From Flavobacterium sp. ASV13 (GTDB lineage: Bacteria; Bacteroidota; Bacteroidia; Flavobacteriales; Flavobacteriaceae), in assembly GCF_000745775.1 (NCBI RefSeq), contig NZ_JQJY01000001.1, positions 372,001 through 436,000 on the forward strand: a DNA stretch of 64,000 nucleotides. The letters run 5' to 3'. The translations under genes and the position numbers were made by a program. Positions 9,501 through 17,077 of this stretch are shown in pieces. Each line of letters begins with the position of its first letter. Positions within the stretch are counted from its first letter, which is position 1. The notes under the pieces were generated by a model. It did no database searches and had not been told where the DNA came from. It worked only from the letters and a program-made list of their open reading frames with translations.

Positions 9501-10711
9501 TATTCATAAGTTGTTGTCAATCTATTTTGATTAGTTTCCGAATTTAGAACTCCTGAACTTAAATTATAGTCAAACGTTTTAAACAACCCTTCAACATCAA
9601 TATTCTTCGTTAAAAACCTACCTGATAAATCATATTCATAACTTGTGACTCTGGGAGTCAAACCTTGAGCTGTTATAGTTTTCCGTGTAATATTGCCAAA
9701 ATTATCATAATCATTTTTTTCAGTTATTGTTGATGTTCCAGTACCTGATTTTTCAATAATTGTTAGGAGCTGATTACCATTATAGGTATAAACTTCCTTA
9801 TTTGACATACTGTCTCCATTTACAGAAACATTCTGAGTTTTGGAACTTGGTCGTCCCAAAATGTATGGAGATATCGTAGGTGTTTGATAAACGATATCGG
9901 AAATACTAGTTTGGACAACTGTAGAACCTTCTTTAGCGAGAATTTTAGCGTTAGTTACATTATTATAATCATCATAAGTATTGATAGTTTCATTGCTAGT
10001 CCCTTCCAAATTATTAAATTGATTTATTACAGTATTCTGCAACTTAAAAACCTTATTAGGTAATAAATTGCTTTCATAAGTAAGGATTGATTTTGTAATA
10101 AAATCTGTAGGGGTATTTGTTGAATTGTTTGATTCTTCAACTATTTTAGCTGAAAATGTACTTCCTGCTTGAATGATAGTATTTGGCTTTAAAACAATTC
10201 TTTGTGTAGCAACTAAATTATCTGAAGTAGCGACCGTATAATTTTCTTTTGTGATTATTCTTGAAATCGGATTTGTCATTGGAAATAATGGATCATGATA
10301 ACCAAGAACACTGTAATTTTCAATATTTGCACCACGCTGAGAAATATCAAACCTGGACACATTAGAAATCATTTTAGACTCATCAGCATACCAGTCAGTT
10401 TTCATCGTAGATCGAAAACCAATAAAACCTATTCCCTCCGTATTTGAGACTGCTCCTAAATACCTGAAAATTTGTTTTTTATATTGACCAACGCTTTGCT
10501 GCTCCAACTTTGTCACAATTTTAAAATTTGGCGCAGCAACAATATCAATATTTGGAAACGTTTCCGTAAACATCGTTGGTGTATAAAATGGTTCATATTG
10601 ATCTTGTATTAATGGACTATAAGTAATTGTTTGCATTACTCCATTTCCATCGGTTACTTTTTTCAGCAAACCTTTTAGGCTGAAATCATCCTGAGAATCA
10701 AAAGTGTACAT
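6518..10711 (-). CDS. Rhs repeat protein with C-terminal TNT toxin domain
   Basis: A 1397-aa protein. Most of it is a long array of Rhs/YD repeats (for example YDSLDRL, YDERGRI, YEYNDFGE). Around residues 1040-1100 the Rhs core ends in the usual RLYDPKLHRFLQPDNFVQDP and NRYGYCWNNPLRYTD. A Gly/Ala-rich hydrophobic segment follows, then a linker. The last ~105 residues match the TNT (tuberculosis necrotizing toxin) NAD-glycohydrolase family: RFGSDYGSFFSPEGTP, FRALPPG, VFEVLKPFPV, GTGTQYL. The Gln of GTQYL probably corresponds to the TNT catalytic-site Gln. The protein lacks a signal peptide, because its N-terminal half is the frame upstream (10712-12886), separated only by one TAA in the same frame. 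The present ATG directly follows that stop. Confidence 0.85.
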   Translation of the reverse strand: MYTFDSQDDFSLKGLLKKVTDGNGVMQTITYSPLIQDQYEPFYTPTMFTETFPNIDIVAAPNFKIVTKLEQQSVGQYKKQIFRYLGAVSNTEGIGFIGFRSTMKTDWYADESKMISNVSRFDISQRGANIENYSVLGYHDPLFPMTNPISRIITKENYTVATSDNLVATQRIVLKPNTIIQAGSTFSAKIVEESNNSTNTPTDFITKSILTYESNLLPNKVFKLQNTVINQFNNLEGTSNETINTYDDYNNVTNAKILAKEGSTVVQTSISDIVYQTPTISPYILGRPSSKTQNVSVNGDSMSNKEVYTYNGNQLLTIIEKSGTGTSTITEKNDYDNFGNITRKTITAQGLTPRVTSYEYDLSGRFLTKNIDVEGLFKTFDYNLSSGVLNSETNQNRLTTTYEYDKWFKKTKTIDYLGKSNSYVYTRSSEKSIITNNGDDNSSIEETFDDLGRKVKTKTKDVAGNFSSVDYLYDIYDRNYKISEPYFGSSTSQFNEIQYDVYGRITKSISFNGKIVDNEYTPASTIVTIKEGSKRKIVIKDAIGNITSMTDTPGGTVTYKYFANGKLRESDFGGVKTTITQDGWGRKTKLVDSSAGTYSYEYNDFGEIVKETTPNGTTSYLLDEVGKLKEKTIVGGAVNNSKTTYVYDGDTKLLIGTTFEDFLNGTTITEDYGYDSSKRINKKIETTPYAKFTKDLTYDAFGRIYTETSTAEAAGKSSSKKISNTYNNGSHWQILDGITGSVLWQTNTLNAKGNILTALNGPIKITNSYDNYNYVSEFKYDLAATPTTNVLTLGTVFDAQKGNLTSRTNNLFNRSETFKYDSLDRLIEYTNSVGNQQTQSYDERGRITQNNVGVYNYSNTKPYQNTSIDVTPNALSYYTGKPTLNVTYNAFKSPVQIEEVGADKVSFTYNDSNNRSAMFYGGLQDDKLQRQFKKYYAADGTIEVKQNNSGAVEFLFYIGGDGYSAPLVFKDNVTSQNYLYLLRDYQGTITAIVNQTGAVVEKRLFDAWGDILKVQDGAGNTLSGLTILDRGYTGHEHLQSVGIVHMNGRLYDPKLHRFLQPDNFVQDPFNTQNYNRYGYCWNNPLRYTDASGEWIHIVIGAVIGGVINWGVHGFRLDMEGLKAFGVGAVAGAVGAATGGAAFGLAGGASAGAGGFAAGAFSGGVGAIYSSQILSLGNNAFFGDPLMSGKDMIKGIVFAAVTGGLINGSVALLNGKTFWLGTTPKVAVPPITIQPAGLAKVEGSNDIKTGDYKISSTTETATSPTSQNNVSSNIDVNKGYVDLSNRPEFNKIANYHPQNNGAMQGTTEVIILEKGLRIDRFGSDYGSFFSPEGTPMQFRALPPGNTGNYNVFEVLKPFPVESSVVAPAFYQVGTGTQYLAPTNAKYLQEFGYILKLTN

Positions 10712-12886
10712 TTAATTATCGCTTATTACACCAACTGACAAATACTGGTTGTTTGTTTTTGGTGATAAAAACACTGGAACAGGATAGCTTTTAAATGTCG
10801 CCGATGGAGTTGTCTGATAAGTTGGTATTGCTGTCGCCGTAAACGAAGAGTTAGTATTTTTAAATACATTTACCATTGTACCTCCCGTATTCATGGGCTT
10901 CCCATAAATTGATCTAAATTGAATAATATCCGTTTTACCGTCAGCATCTATATCCAAAGGAATCAAATCACATGTATAAATAGCTTGAGTATCCTCGCTT
11001 GTTCCCATATTTGCGAAGGCATAAGCTTGCGGAATCTTGACAAATCCATCCCCCTTAGATAAATATTTAATATAATCATAAGCAAACTGGCCAAAACTTT
11101 TAGTTATAATAAAATCCATTTTTCCATCCCCATTGTAATCACCTGGCAAGATTGACTGGCTAATTTTAATATCTAAATCCGGTGTCTGCCATAACAATCT
11201 CAACTGATTATTATTATCAAGATCATAAACATATACTTTTCCATTTTTAAAATGAAGAATATCTGTCTTTCCGTCGCCATTTACATCAAATGTTTCAATT
11301 TTGCTGTCATAGCTTAAAAAACTTTCTTGCAATGTTCCAGCAAAATTTACAAAATTCACTGCTTTTCTTCTATCCAAATCAACAAAATATATTTGGCCAG
11401 TTGTATTAGTAGAATAAATAAATTCATCTGGTCCCCCATAAGGATCGGGCTGACAAAAGAGTTCCTGCACATCTTGATCTAATGCTATAACATCTGTCAG
11501 ACCATCACCGTTAAAATCCCCATTGAAGTATAATTTAGCCTGCGATTGATTAATTGAAGAATTGCAGTTAGAAATCCATCTTTCAGGGAAATAAGCCTTT
11601 TTCAATTGATCTGGCCCCATCCCTTGTGATATAATATTATATGTTGTGAAATTTACAGCATCAGAACCCGTATCTGGCTGTGCAATAGTCACACCTTGAG
11701 AATAATACTGTTTATTATTGCTAGTCAATCCTGTCGAAGCAAAAATTGCTGAAAAATAACCACATGATATTTTAGATGGTACAACTAAAGAGTTTTTTCC
11801 GACATTGGTAAAAAGCCAAAAATCTTTTTTTGCGTTTATACCTGTTGTAGGATATAAAATGAAATCCATTTTCGCATCTCCATCAAAATCACCTGATACA
11901 ACTGCAGAATTTAATGAGTTAATATTTCCTAATGCAGTTTGAGAAGTACTAGCTTTAGGTAAAATAGTTTCAGAACTCATTCCATATTCAAATGAGATAG
12001 GATTGTAGCTTTTTGATAAATCACCGCTTTTTTCCGTAATATGGTCCAATTGCTGATAGTTCTCTGAAGTCGTTTTATAATCGAAATAATAATTTCTATA
12101 TCCTATTCCATTTCCTAAAACATTAATATTTAAAAGTTTTTTAGTTTTTGTAAAACTTTCTCCTCCAATATATGCTTGCTCTGGTCTAAGCCTAGCATCA
12201 TAATTAAAATTGATTTCATTAATTGGAGCTGTTGTGGTTAAAGTTCCATATTTTATAGATGCTATATCCAGTACATTATTACTCTGTGTATAATTATAAG
12301 AAATTCGCACGCCTTGCGCACTTTCCCAATACGTAATTGCCCAATCCGTAAGTGATCTTGAATCTGATGAATTTCCATAGTAGGCTTTTGAGCCATCAGG
12401 ATATTCAACTAAAAAATATGCCGGTCCGTAACTAGCCCCATTTGGATGAACGCCAAAAGAGGAAATTTTAACATTTGAAAAATTTTCGGTTTCATATATT
12501 GTATTATTTGCTCCATAAATCCCAGCAGTACCATTTTTCACAATAAGTCGCTGTCCGTTAAAAGCAAACCTATCAAGATTATCAAAATCAACCGGATCAA
12601 TGATTCCATCATGAAACTTAGTAGAGGCAATACGCCCAATTGTTGACAATCCACCAATATTCCATCCATACCCAGCGACACCATTCCCTGCTTGACTGCT
12701 ATAACAAATGTTTATTTGAGGTACAATTCCATTTATACCGGGTGGGACGGCGATTGGAATTGTATAATTTGCGGCACCAGACAAAGAAACTGATAATTCC
12801 CCTGGAGTACTGCCGACTTCTGTTGATTGTGCCGACAAGAATAAATGAAAACTTATAGATATAAGAAAAAAGTAAAATCGTTTCAT
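10712..12886 (-). CDS. SpvB/FG-GAP-type N-terminal part of an Rhs toxin
   Basis: A 724-aa secreted protein with signal peptide (MKRFYFFLISISFHLFLSAQS). Residues ~25-330 match the SpvB/TcaB N-terminal domain (GELSVSLSGAANYTIPI, PQINICYSSQAGNGVAGYGWN). The rest contains FG-GAP/VCBS-type calcium-binding repeats (DFDGDAKMDFILY, DFNGDGLTDVIAL, DVNGDGKTDILHF, DYNGDGKMDFII, DIDADGKTDIIQF). In Tc toxins and their relatives, SpvB-type and Rhs parts form one shell that encloses the toxic tip. The frame ends in TAA and reopens at the very next codon as the Rhs protein, so the two are probably one gene split by a nonsense change, or a natural two-part product. The upstream T9SS gene ends eight bases before the start. 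Confidence 0.85.
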   Translation of the reverse strand: MKRFYFFLISISFHLFLSAQSTEVGSTPGELSVSLSGAANYTIPIAVPPGINGIVPQINICYSSQAGNGVAGYGWNIGGLSTIGRIASTKFHDGIIDPVDFDNLDRFAFNGQRLIVKNGTAGIYGANNTIYETENFSNVKISSFGVHPNGASYGPAYFLVEYPDGSKAYYGNSSDSRSLTDWAITYWESAQGVRISYNYTQSNNVLDIASIKYGTLTTTAPINEINFNYDARLRPEQAYIGGESFTKTKKLLNINVLGNGIGYRNYYFDYKTTSENYQQLDHITEKSGDLSKSYNPISFEYGMSSETILPKASTSQTALGNINSLNSAVVSGDFDGDAKMDFILYPTTGINAKKDFWLFTNVGKNSLVVPSKISCGYFSAIFASTGLTSNNKQYYSQGVTIAQPDTGSDAVNFTTYNIISQGMGPDQLKKAYFPERWISNCNSSINQSQAKLYFNGDFNGDGLTDVIALDQDVQELFCQPDPYGGPDEFIYSTNTTGQIYFVDLDRRKAVNFVNFAGTLQESFLSYDSKIETFDVNGDGKTDILHFKNGKVYVYDLDNNNQLRLLWQTPDLDIKISQSILPGDYNGDGKMDFIITKSFGQFAYDYIKYLSKGDGFVKIPQAYAFANMGTSEDTQAIYTCDLIPLDIDADGKTDIIQFRSIYGKPMNTGGTMVNVFKNTNSSFTATAIPTYQTTPSATFKSYPVPVFLSPKTNNQYLSVGVISDN

Positions 12887-12894
12887 ATAGGAGT

Positions 12895-13350
12895 CTATTG
12901 CTTAATAATTTTAATAGTTTTTTCATCTCCGTTTTTATATCTAAGAGCCACTAGATAAACTCCTCTAGGGTAATCTCCAAAAAAGATGGTCTGATTATCT
13001 GTGTTATCTGTATTGGATAATGTCTGTAAAATCTGGCCTGACATTCCATAAACTATAATTGAGAACACCTTGTTGTCGTTTATTAACTGCCATCTCAAAT
13101 ACAGTTCTTCTTTCACAGGATTCGGATAATATGAGACGACATCTTCTTCAGAAAATTTAAGCATATCTTCCTCTGTTATGGCTTCAATTTCTTTTATTTC
13201 TTTGGCAGGCTTTGAACTAGGAGTACATCCGCTTAGGCATAAAACACGGGTAATTTGATTTCCCGCTGAGTCATATCCGAAAGTTATTTTTTGTTGTGCG
13301 TTTGCTAAAAAAAAAATTCCAAACAATAAGAGAGTAATTATTTTTTTCAT
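12895..13350 (-). CDS. Small T9SS type A sorting-domain protein of the Rhs operon
   Basis: A 151-aa protein with signal peptide (MKKIITLLLFGIFFLANAQQ), one Rhs-like motif (FGYDSAGNQITR) just after it, a short Cys-containing linker (LCLSGCTPS), an acidic stretch, and a type A C-terminal sorting domain: SYYPNPVKEELYLRW, VYGMSGQIL, PRGVYLVAL, then a final TIKIIKQ. This domain directs secretion through the type IX system and usually anchoring to A-LPS. The ATG overlaps the preceding gene's stop (TAATG), implying translational coupling, and the SpvB gene follows after eight bases. Such small T9SS proteins next to SpvB/Rhs genes recur in flavobacteria; a role as surface anchor or carrier for the toxin is my inference. 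Confidence 0.8.
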   Translation of the reverse strand: MKKIITLLLFGIFFLANAQQKITFGYDSAGNQITRVLCLSGCTPSSKPAKEIKEIEAITEEDMLKFSEEDVVSYYPNPVKEELYLRWQLINDNKVFSIIVYGMSGQILQTLSNTDNTDNQTIFFGDYPRGVYLVALRYKNGDEKTIKIIKQ

Positions 13351-14303
13351 TAAATTTTTGATTTAATATTTTTTATTTCTTGTTTTAATTCTTCAATAGT
13401 TTTATTCTGTTCAATCATATATAAGGTAAGCTCTTCGATTTTCTGAAGAAGTTTGGAATTCATTTCTCCTAGATTAATTCCATTTTTCAAAACTTCTTCT
13501 TCACTTGGAATATTTTCTAAATGACCTTTTTCCGTAATATGTTTTTCGACTTCTTGAAGTGTTGGTAAAACGTAATCTTTTTTGAATACAAAATCAGACC
13601 AACCATTCATGTCTACTTTTACTTCTTTGGAATGAATGGTTCCATTGACGTCTAGTTTATTCGTTGGATTTGTAATTCCAATACCAACATACCCACTATT
13701 TGACATAACGGTTAAATGTGGAGAAAAGGCACCTGTTCCGCTTAATCCTCTACCCAATTGAATGTATTGTTCGGAAACATTATTAGACGAATTTACTTTT
13801 ATCGCTCCACCACTACCATAATTGTAATTATCTCCTCTTAAAATACCTGAACCATTATTATTAATTATTATATCTCCTCCATTTACATGAAACTTAGCAT
13901 TAGGAGCATTATTTCCTATACCAACATTTCCGTTATTTAAAATATTTAAAAAGTCAGTTGAATTATATCGTAAACTAAACATGTAATTATTTACAGCAGG
14001 ATACCTAATAAGAGTCCATTGTCCAATTCCAGTTCCAGCACTACCATTAACAGCACCTAAAGCAATACTAGAATAATCACTCGTGAGAGATGGAAGTAAT
14101 CTTAAATTTTCGTCATAATTTGAATTTGAAGATTGAATTTTTACTGTCCCTAAAACATCTAATTTAGTAGATGGAGTACTAGTTCCAATCCCTATGTTAT
14201 TATTTCCCGATGCTCCTTGAATAGTACCTGAAGGAGTATAAATTTGTGCGTTAACTGATACAGTTAAAATTAGTGAAACGATAAAAATCAGCTTATTTTT
14301 CAT
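13350..14303 (-). CDS. Secreted tail-fibre-like protein with C-terminal coiled coil
   Basis: A 317-aa protein with signal peptide (ending VSVNAQIYTP). It carries repeated NIGIGTSTPSTKLDVLGTV / NVGIGNNAPNAKFHVNG / YVGIGITNPTNKLDVNG units, the beta-strand repeats common in Bacteroidota tail-fibre-like surface proteins. A conserved module follows (GWSDFVFKKDYVLPTLQEVE, ENIPSEEEVLKNGINLGEMN) and then a 45-residue Glu/Lys-rich coiled coil to the end. It is the intact paralogue of the frameshifted gene upstream (14433-15236) and shares its stop/start with the T9SS type A gene. Probable trimeric surface fibre; a role with the Rhs toxin is inferred from the operon only. Confidence 0.75.
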   Translation of the reverse strand: MKNKLIFIVSLILTVSVNAQIYTPSGTIQGASGNNNIGIGTSTPSTKLDVLGTVKIQSSNSNYDENLRLLPSLTSDYSSIALGAVNGSAGTGIGQWTLIRYPAVNNYMFSLRYNSTDFLNILNNGNVGIGNNAPNAKFHVNGGDIIINNNGSGILRGDNYNYGSGGAIKVNSSNNVSEQYIQLGRGLSGTGAFSPHLTVMSNSGYVGIGITNPTNKLDVNGTIHSKEVKVDMNGWSDFVFKKDYVLPTLQEVEKHITEKGHLENIPSEEEVLKNGINLGEMNSKLLQKIEELTLYMIEQNKTIEELKQEIKNIKSKI

Positions 14304-14432
14304 AATTTGTAGTGTTATTTATTTGAGATTCAATTTTAGAAAGACGTTCAAATATTTCTTCAAAATTTTTGTTTTTCTTTTTCAATGATTCGATTTCTTC
14401 AGATTGTGAAGAATTTTTCTTCTCTTGATGTA
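14293..14432 (-). other. Out-of-frame coiled-coil tail of the upstream fibre gene
   Basis: These bases still encode a coiled-coil tail that belongs to the 14433-15236 gene but is now out of frame. Adding one base at about 14440 (restoring GAA GAG CTA ACT TTA as in the paralogue, which encodes EELTLY) gives an open frame of about 45 more codons, with NSSQSEEIESLKKKNKNF, ending in TAA at 14293-14295, inside the start of the next gene. Confidence 0.75.
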
Positions 14433-15236
14433 TTATATATAAAGTAGCTCTTCATTTTTTTGCAAAAGTTTAGAATTCATTTCTCCCAAATTAATACCGT
14501 TTTTCAAAACTTCCTTTTCACTTGGAATATTCTCTAAATGACCTTTTTCAGCGATATGTTTTTCTACTTCTTGAAGTGTTGGTAAAGCGTAATGCTTTTT
14601 AAATACAAAATCAGACCAGCCGTTCATATCTACTTTTACTTCTTTAGAGTGGATTGTTCCGTTTACTTCTAGTTTATTTGCTGGGTTTATCGTTCCAATT
14701 CCAATATTACCGCCTAAGGGGTTTAATGATATATCATAAGCCTTTGTACTTCCATCGCTTGTTTGACTTTTAATCCAATATGCTCCATTATTATAAAACC
14801 CTGATTGCATACCATAGGAATTATTAGAGCCATCAGCTGAAATATTAAATCCTCCAATCAAAGAACCTAATACTGGAGTACTGTTTCCTAAACTAGAAAT
14901 ATTTCTTTTACCAATAACATCTAATTTACTTATTGGTGAAGTTGTTCCTATACCTACATTACCTGTGCCATTTGGCAAAATAGCAATAGAAGTATTAGAT
15001 GAAGATCCTTCCAGTGTAATTAAACTTGTACCATAACTTAAATTTCCTATACTGTTTATACCATTGCCAAATCTAACTACTCCGTCTACTTCCAATTTGG
15101 CATTTGGTGTGCTTGTTCCAATACCCACATTAGAATTAGTCGATATACCCTGAATTACACCACCCGGAGTATATAACTGAGCATTTAAAAATGTCACAAA
15201 TAAGATTGGTGTTAAGAAAGCTAATTTTATTTTCAT
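14433..15236 (-). CDS. Tail-fibre-like protein, 3'-frameshifted paralogue
   Basis: A 267-aa product with signal peptide (MKIKLAFLTPILFVTFLNAQ), NVGIGTSTPNAKLEVDG-type repeats, and the same GWSDFVFKKHYALPTLQEVE / GEMNSKLLQK module as its neighbour at 13350-14303. The frame ends abruptly as NEELLYI. Comparison with the paralogue shows one missing base near 14440, after which about 45 codons of coiled-coil tail remain intact but out of frame. The protein therefore lacks the trimerising tail and is probably impaired, unless this is a sequence error or a phase-variable site. It is the first large gene of the operon. Confidence 0.75.
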   Translation of the reverse strand: MKIKLAFLTPILFVTFLNAQLYTPGGVIQGISTNSNVGIGTSTPNAKLEVDGVVRFGNGINSIGNLSYGTSLITLEGSSSNTSIAILPNGTGNVGIGTTSPISKLDVIGKRNISSLGNSTPVLGSLIGGFNISADGSNNSYGMQSGFYNNGAYWIKSQTSDGSTKAYDISLNPLGGNIGIGTINPANKLEVNGTIHSKEVKVDMNGWSDFVFKKHYALPTLQEVEKHIAEKGHLENIPSEKEVLKNGINLGEMNSKLLQKNEELLYI

Positions 15237-15348
15237 GCTAATTTTATTTTAATTTGTCTTCGATATATTAATTTCTTTCAAATATGAGTTTGAAATGATG
15301 AACTATCTATCAGAATAAATCTAAAATCTACTGTTTTCTGTACATCAA

Positions 15349-15450
15349 TTAGGTAATCTGAATGGATTCCTCCATATGATTTTTCGCAAAGAATATCTTG
15401 ATAGGTAATAAGAGTAAGAAAAGAGAACTAATTAAGTAAAGTTTTTTCAT
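15349..15450 (-). CDS. Short signal-peptide-like ORF ahead of the toxin operon
   Basis: A 33-codon frame that reads as a signal peptide and little else: MKKLYLISSLFLLLLPIKIF then about 13 residues to TAA. It lies 42 bases downstream of a TAGTTTTG box that fits the Bacteroidota -7 consensus (TAnnTTTG) and 112 bases ahead of the first fibre gene. It may be the remnant of a longer secreted protein, a leader peptide, or chance. A longer in-frame extension upstream exists but would run through the promoter. Confidence 0.3.
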   Translation of the reverse strand: MKKLYLISSLFLLLLPIKIFFAKNHMEESIQIT

Positions 15451-15491
15451 ATGCAATTTAATATAGAATTGATAAAATTTAATTTTGAGTG

Positions 15492-15499
15492 CAAAACTA
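15492..15499 (-). promoter_or_regulatory. Candidate -7 promoter box of the toxin operon
   Basis: TAGTTTTG on the minus strand matches the Bacteroidota -7 consensus TAnnTTTG. A T-rich stretch lies about 18 bases upstream but a clear TTTG -33 box is not obvious. It is the best candidate start for transcription of the fibre-T9SS-SpvB-Rhs-immunity operon. Confidence 0.35.
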
Positions 15500-15591
15500 C
15501 AATAGACAATTGTTAAAATTTTACGGAAAACCTCATTCTTAGTTTTACTTTCTTGTTTGCCCAATAAATACTGACGAACTTTATTTTTTAA

Positions 15592-15632
15592 AAGTAAAAA
15601 ACCTCCAAAATCAAAATTAATTCTGGAGGTTT
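15592..15632 (-). terminator. Intrinsic terminator, minus strand
   Basis: Stem ACCTCCA/TGGAGGT (15601-15607 with 15624-15630). On the minus strand the second arm is followed by six T. It would insulate the toxin operon from minus-strand transcription coming from the HTH gene at 16278-16619. Confidence 0.55.
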
Positions 15633-16277
15633 CATATAGTCGAAGTGGAAATTCCAATAATATTAAATTTAAATAATTTAGGTATTGAAATCTTTAGATC
15701 ATCCAGAAAAAGGTTCGAGAATTATCCAATTAGAGCTATAAGTATATTATTATAACCAGTTTAATTTACCTTATACTTTATCTTTATAACTAATTATAAA
15801 ATTTTGTAAGTGTACCTATTGGTGTCCCTATTCTCTAAAAAACATTTATGAAAGTCTAATATCATTGGGATTAAAATAAAGGCAACGGAGTTTTTTTCTC
15901 ATCAAAGTATGATTTAGTAATAAAAAGAAGAGTTTGTCTGTAGTTTGTAATAAATTAATAATAAAAATTATTATAATAAAATTTAATTGATTTGTATCAA
16001 CCTCTGGGTTAATGTGTTCTTAAAAATATACTTCTACAAATTGACAAAATACGGTCATTCGATTGAAAATTCTAAAAAAGTTTATTTGTGTTATTTTGTG
16101 ATATTTTGTTCAGATTAGTACTTTATTGTACCTCATAATCTGTTAGGCCCAGTAAACACTGGACTGCTAATTTCTGCATCGAAAAGAGGCACATCTGCAA
16201 GAAAAATTTCAAAACAATATCAAATAACCTTAGACAATACCATTCGTAATTTCTATTGTTATATCTAATATGAAACT
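15633..16277. other. Gene-poor stretch with decayed coding traces
   Basis: No intact gene. On the minus strand near 16134-16215 about 26 open codons end in FDAEISSPVFTGPNRL followed by a stop, which reads like the C-terminal relic of a lost protein. A tRNA-like GGTTCGAGA occurs at about 15712. The rest is AT-rich spacer. Confidence 0.35.
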
Positions 16278-16619
16278 TTACCTACCTGATTGTTTAATAT
16301 TGATATTTGATTCAACGTCACGCTGAATCTCAGATATAGTTCTAATACGTCCGGATTTGATCCAATCCAGTAATTCTGTCCGATAGAAATACACACGCTT
16401 CCCTTGCTTATTTGCCAGAATCTCATTCTTGCAAACCTTAGTATAATATAGTACGACAGACAATTTTAATATTTTTGCTGCGTCAGAAACAGTAAGAAGC
16501 TCATCTCGCTCTAAACTATTGCTTAATTTGTATTCTTGTAAAAGCTTTTCAATATTTTCATTTTTCACAAATAATTCCCCAATTAGATTAGGTAGATCTT
16601 CAAATTTATATGATACCAT
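16278..16619 (-). CDS. Excisionase-type helix-turn-helix protein
   Basis: A 113-aa DNA-binding protein. After a helical N-terminal part (about residues 5-38) it has a MerR/excisionase-like winged helix: ELLTVSDAAKILKLSVVLYYTKVC, then NKQGKRVYFYRTELLDWIKSG, the typical wing and closing helix of the HTH_17 family. Such proteins act as excisionases or regulators in integrated elements. No recombinase gene is present nearby, so it looks like a survivor of a former element at the right edge of the island, next to the direct repeat and an inverted-arm element. Function as a directionality factor is inferred. Confidence 0.7.
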   Translation of the reverse strand: MVSYKFEDLPNLIGELFVKNENIEKLLQEYKLSNSLERDELLTVSDAAKILKLSVVLYYTKVCKNEILANKQGKRVYFYRTELLDWIKSGRIRTISEIQRDVESNINIKQSGR

Positions 16620-16860
16620 ACTTCAAATATTTAATGATTTTAAGTTAATTTCAATTCGAGTATCAAATTTATATAACCTAAAATGAATCAGATAAAAAAT
16701 TTTATAGACTCTAAATTATTTATAATCAAATTTTTTATTAACTAGCTAATTATATTTTTTTAATAATCTTAAATTTTGAATATGAACAACACTATCTACA
16801 AGAAGCTAATCATTTGTGAAAAATTAGAAATCTGACGATAAAACATATTTTAACATTTAA

Positions 16861-17031
16861 CCTCTACGATACATACAAACCGCTCCTGAATCAAAATACA
16901 AAATAATTATCTTACAAATTCACTTGAAAATAAGCCAATTTCTTTAAATCTTGCATAAAATGATTTGGATTTTGTATCGTAGAGGTCACTCTTAAAGAAA
17001 CGTTAAAACATTAGTTTTAGCGTTTTTTTTT
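16861..17031 (+). other. Inverted-arm intergenic element A with terminator
   Basis: Left arm CCTCTACGATAC (16861-16872) and right arm GTATCGTAGAGG (16974-16985) pair perfectly over 12 bases across a ~100-base interior. The right arm is followed by TCAC and then an intrinsic terminator (16996-17031, stem AAACGTTAAAAC/GTTTTAGCGTTT and nine T). The interior contains AATAAGCCAATTTCTTTAAA, shared with the copies at 50138, 58307 and 62233. On the minus strand this interior can be read as FMQDLKKLAYF. It may be a structured RNA, a folded recombination site, or the remains of an inserted element. Confidence 0.6.
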
Positions 17032-17077
17032 ATGCCTTGTTCACATAATTTAACCCACTTTAACTTATAAAAACAAA

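Noticed and set aside
16134..16215. Minus-strand trace ending FDAEISSPVFTGPNRL
   Set aside because: Only about 26 codons without a start; may be a protein relic but too short to name.
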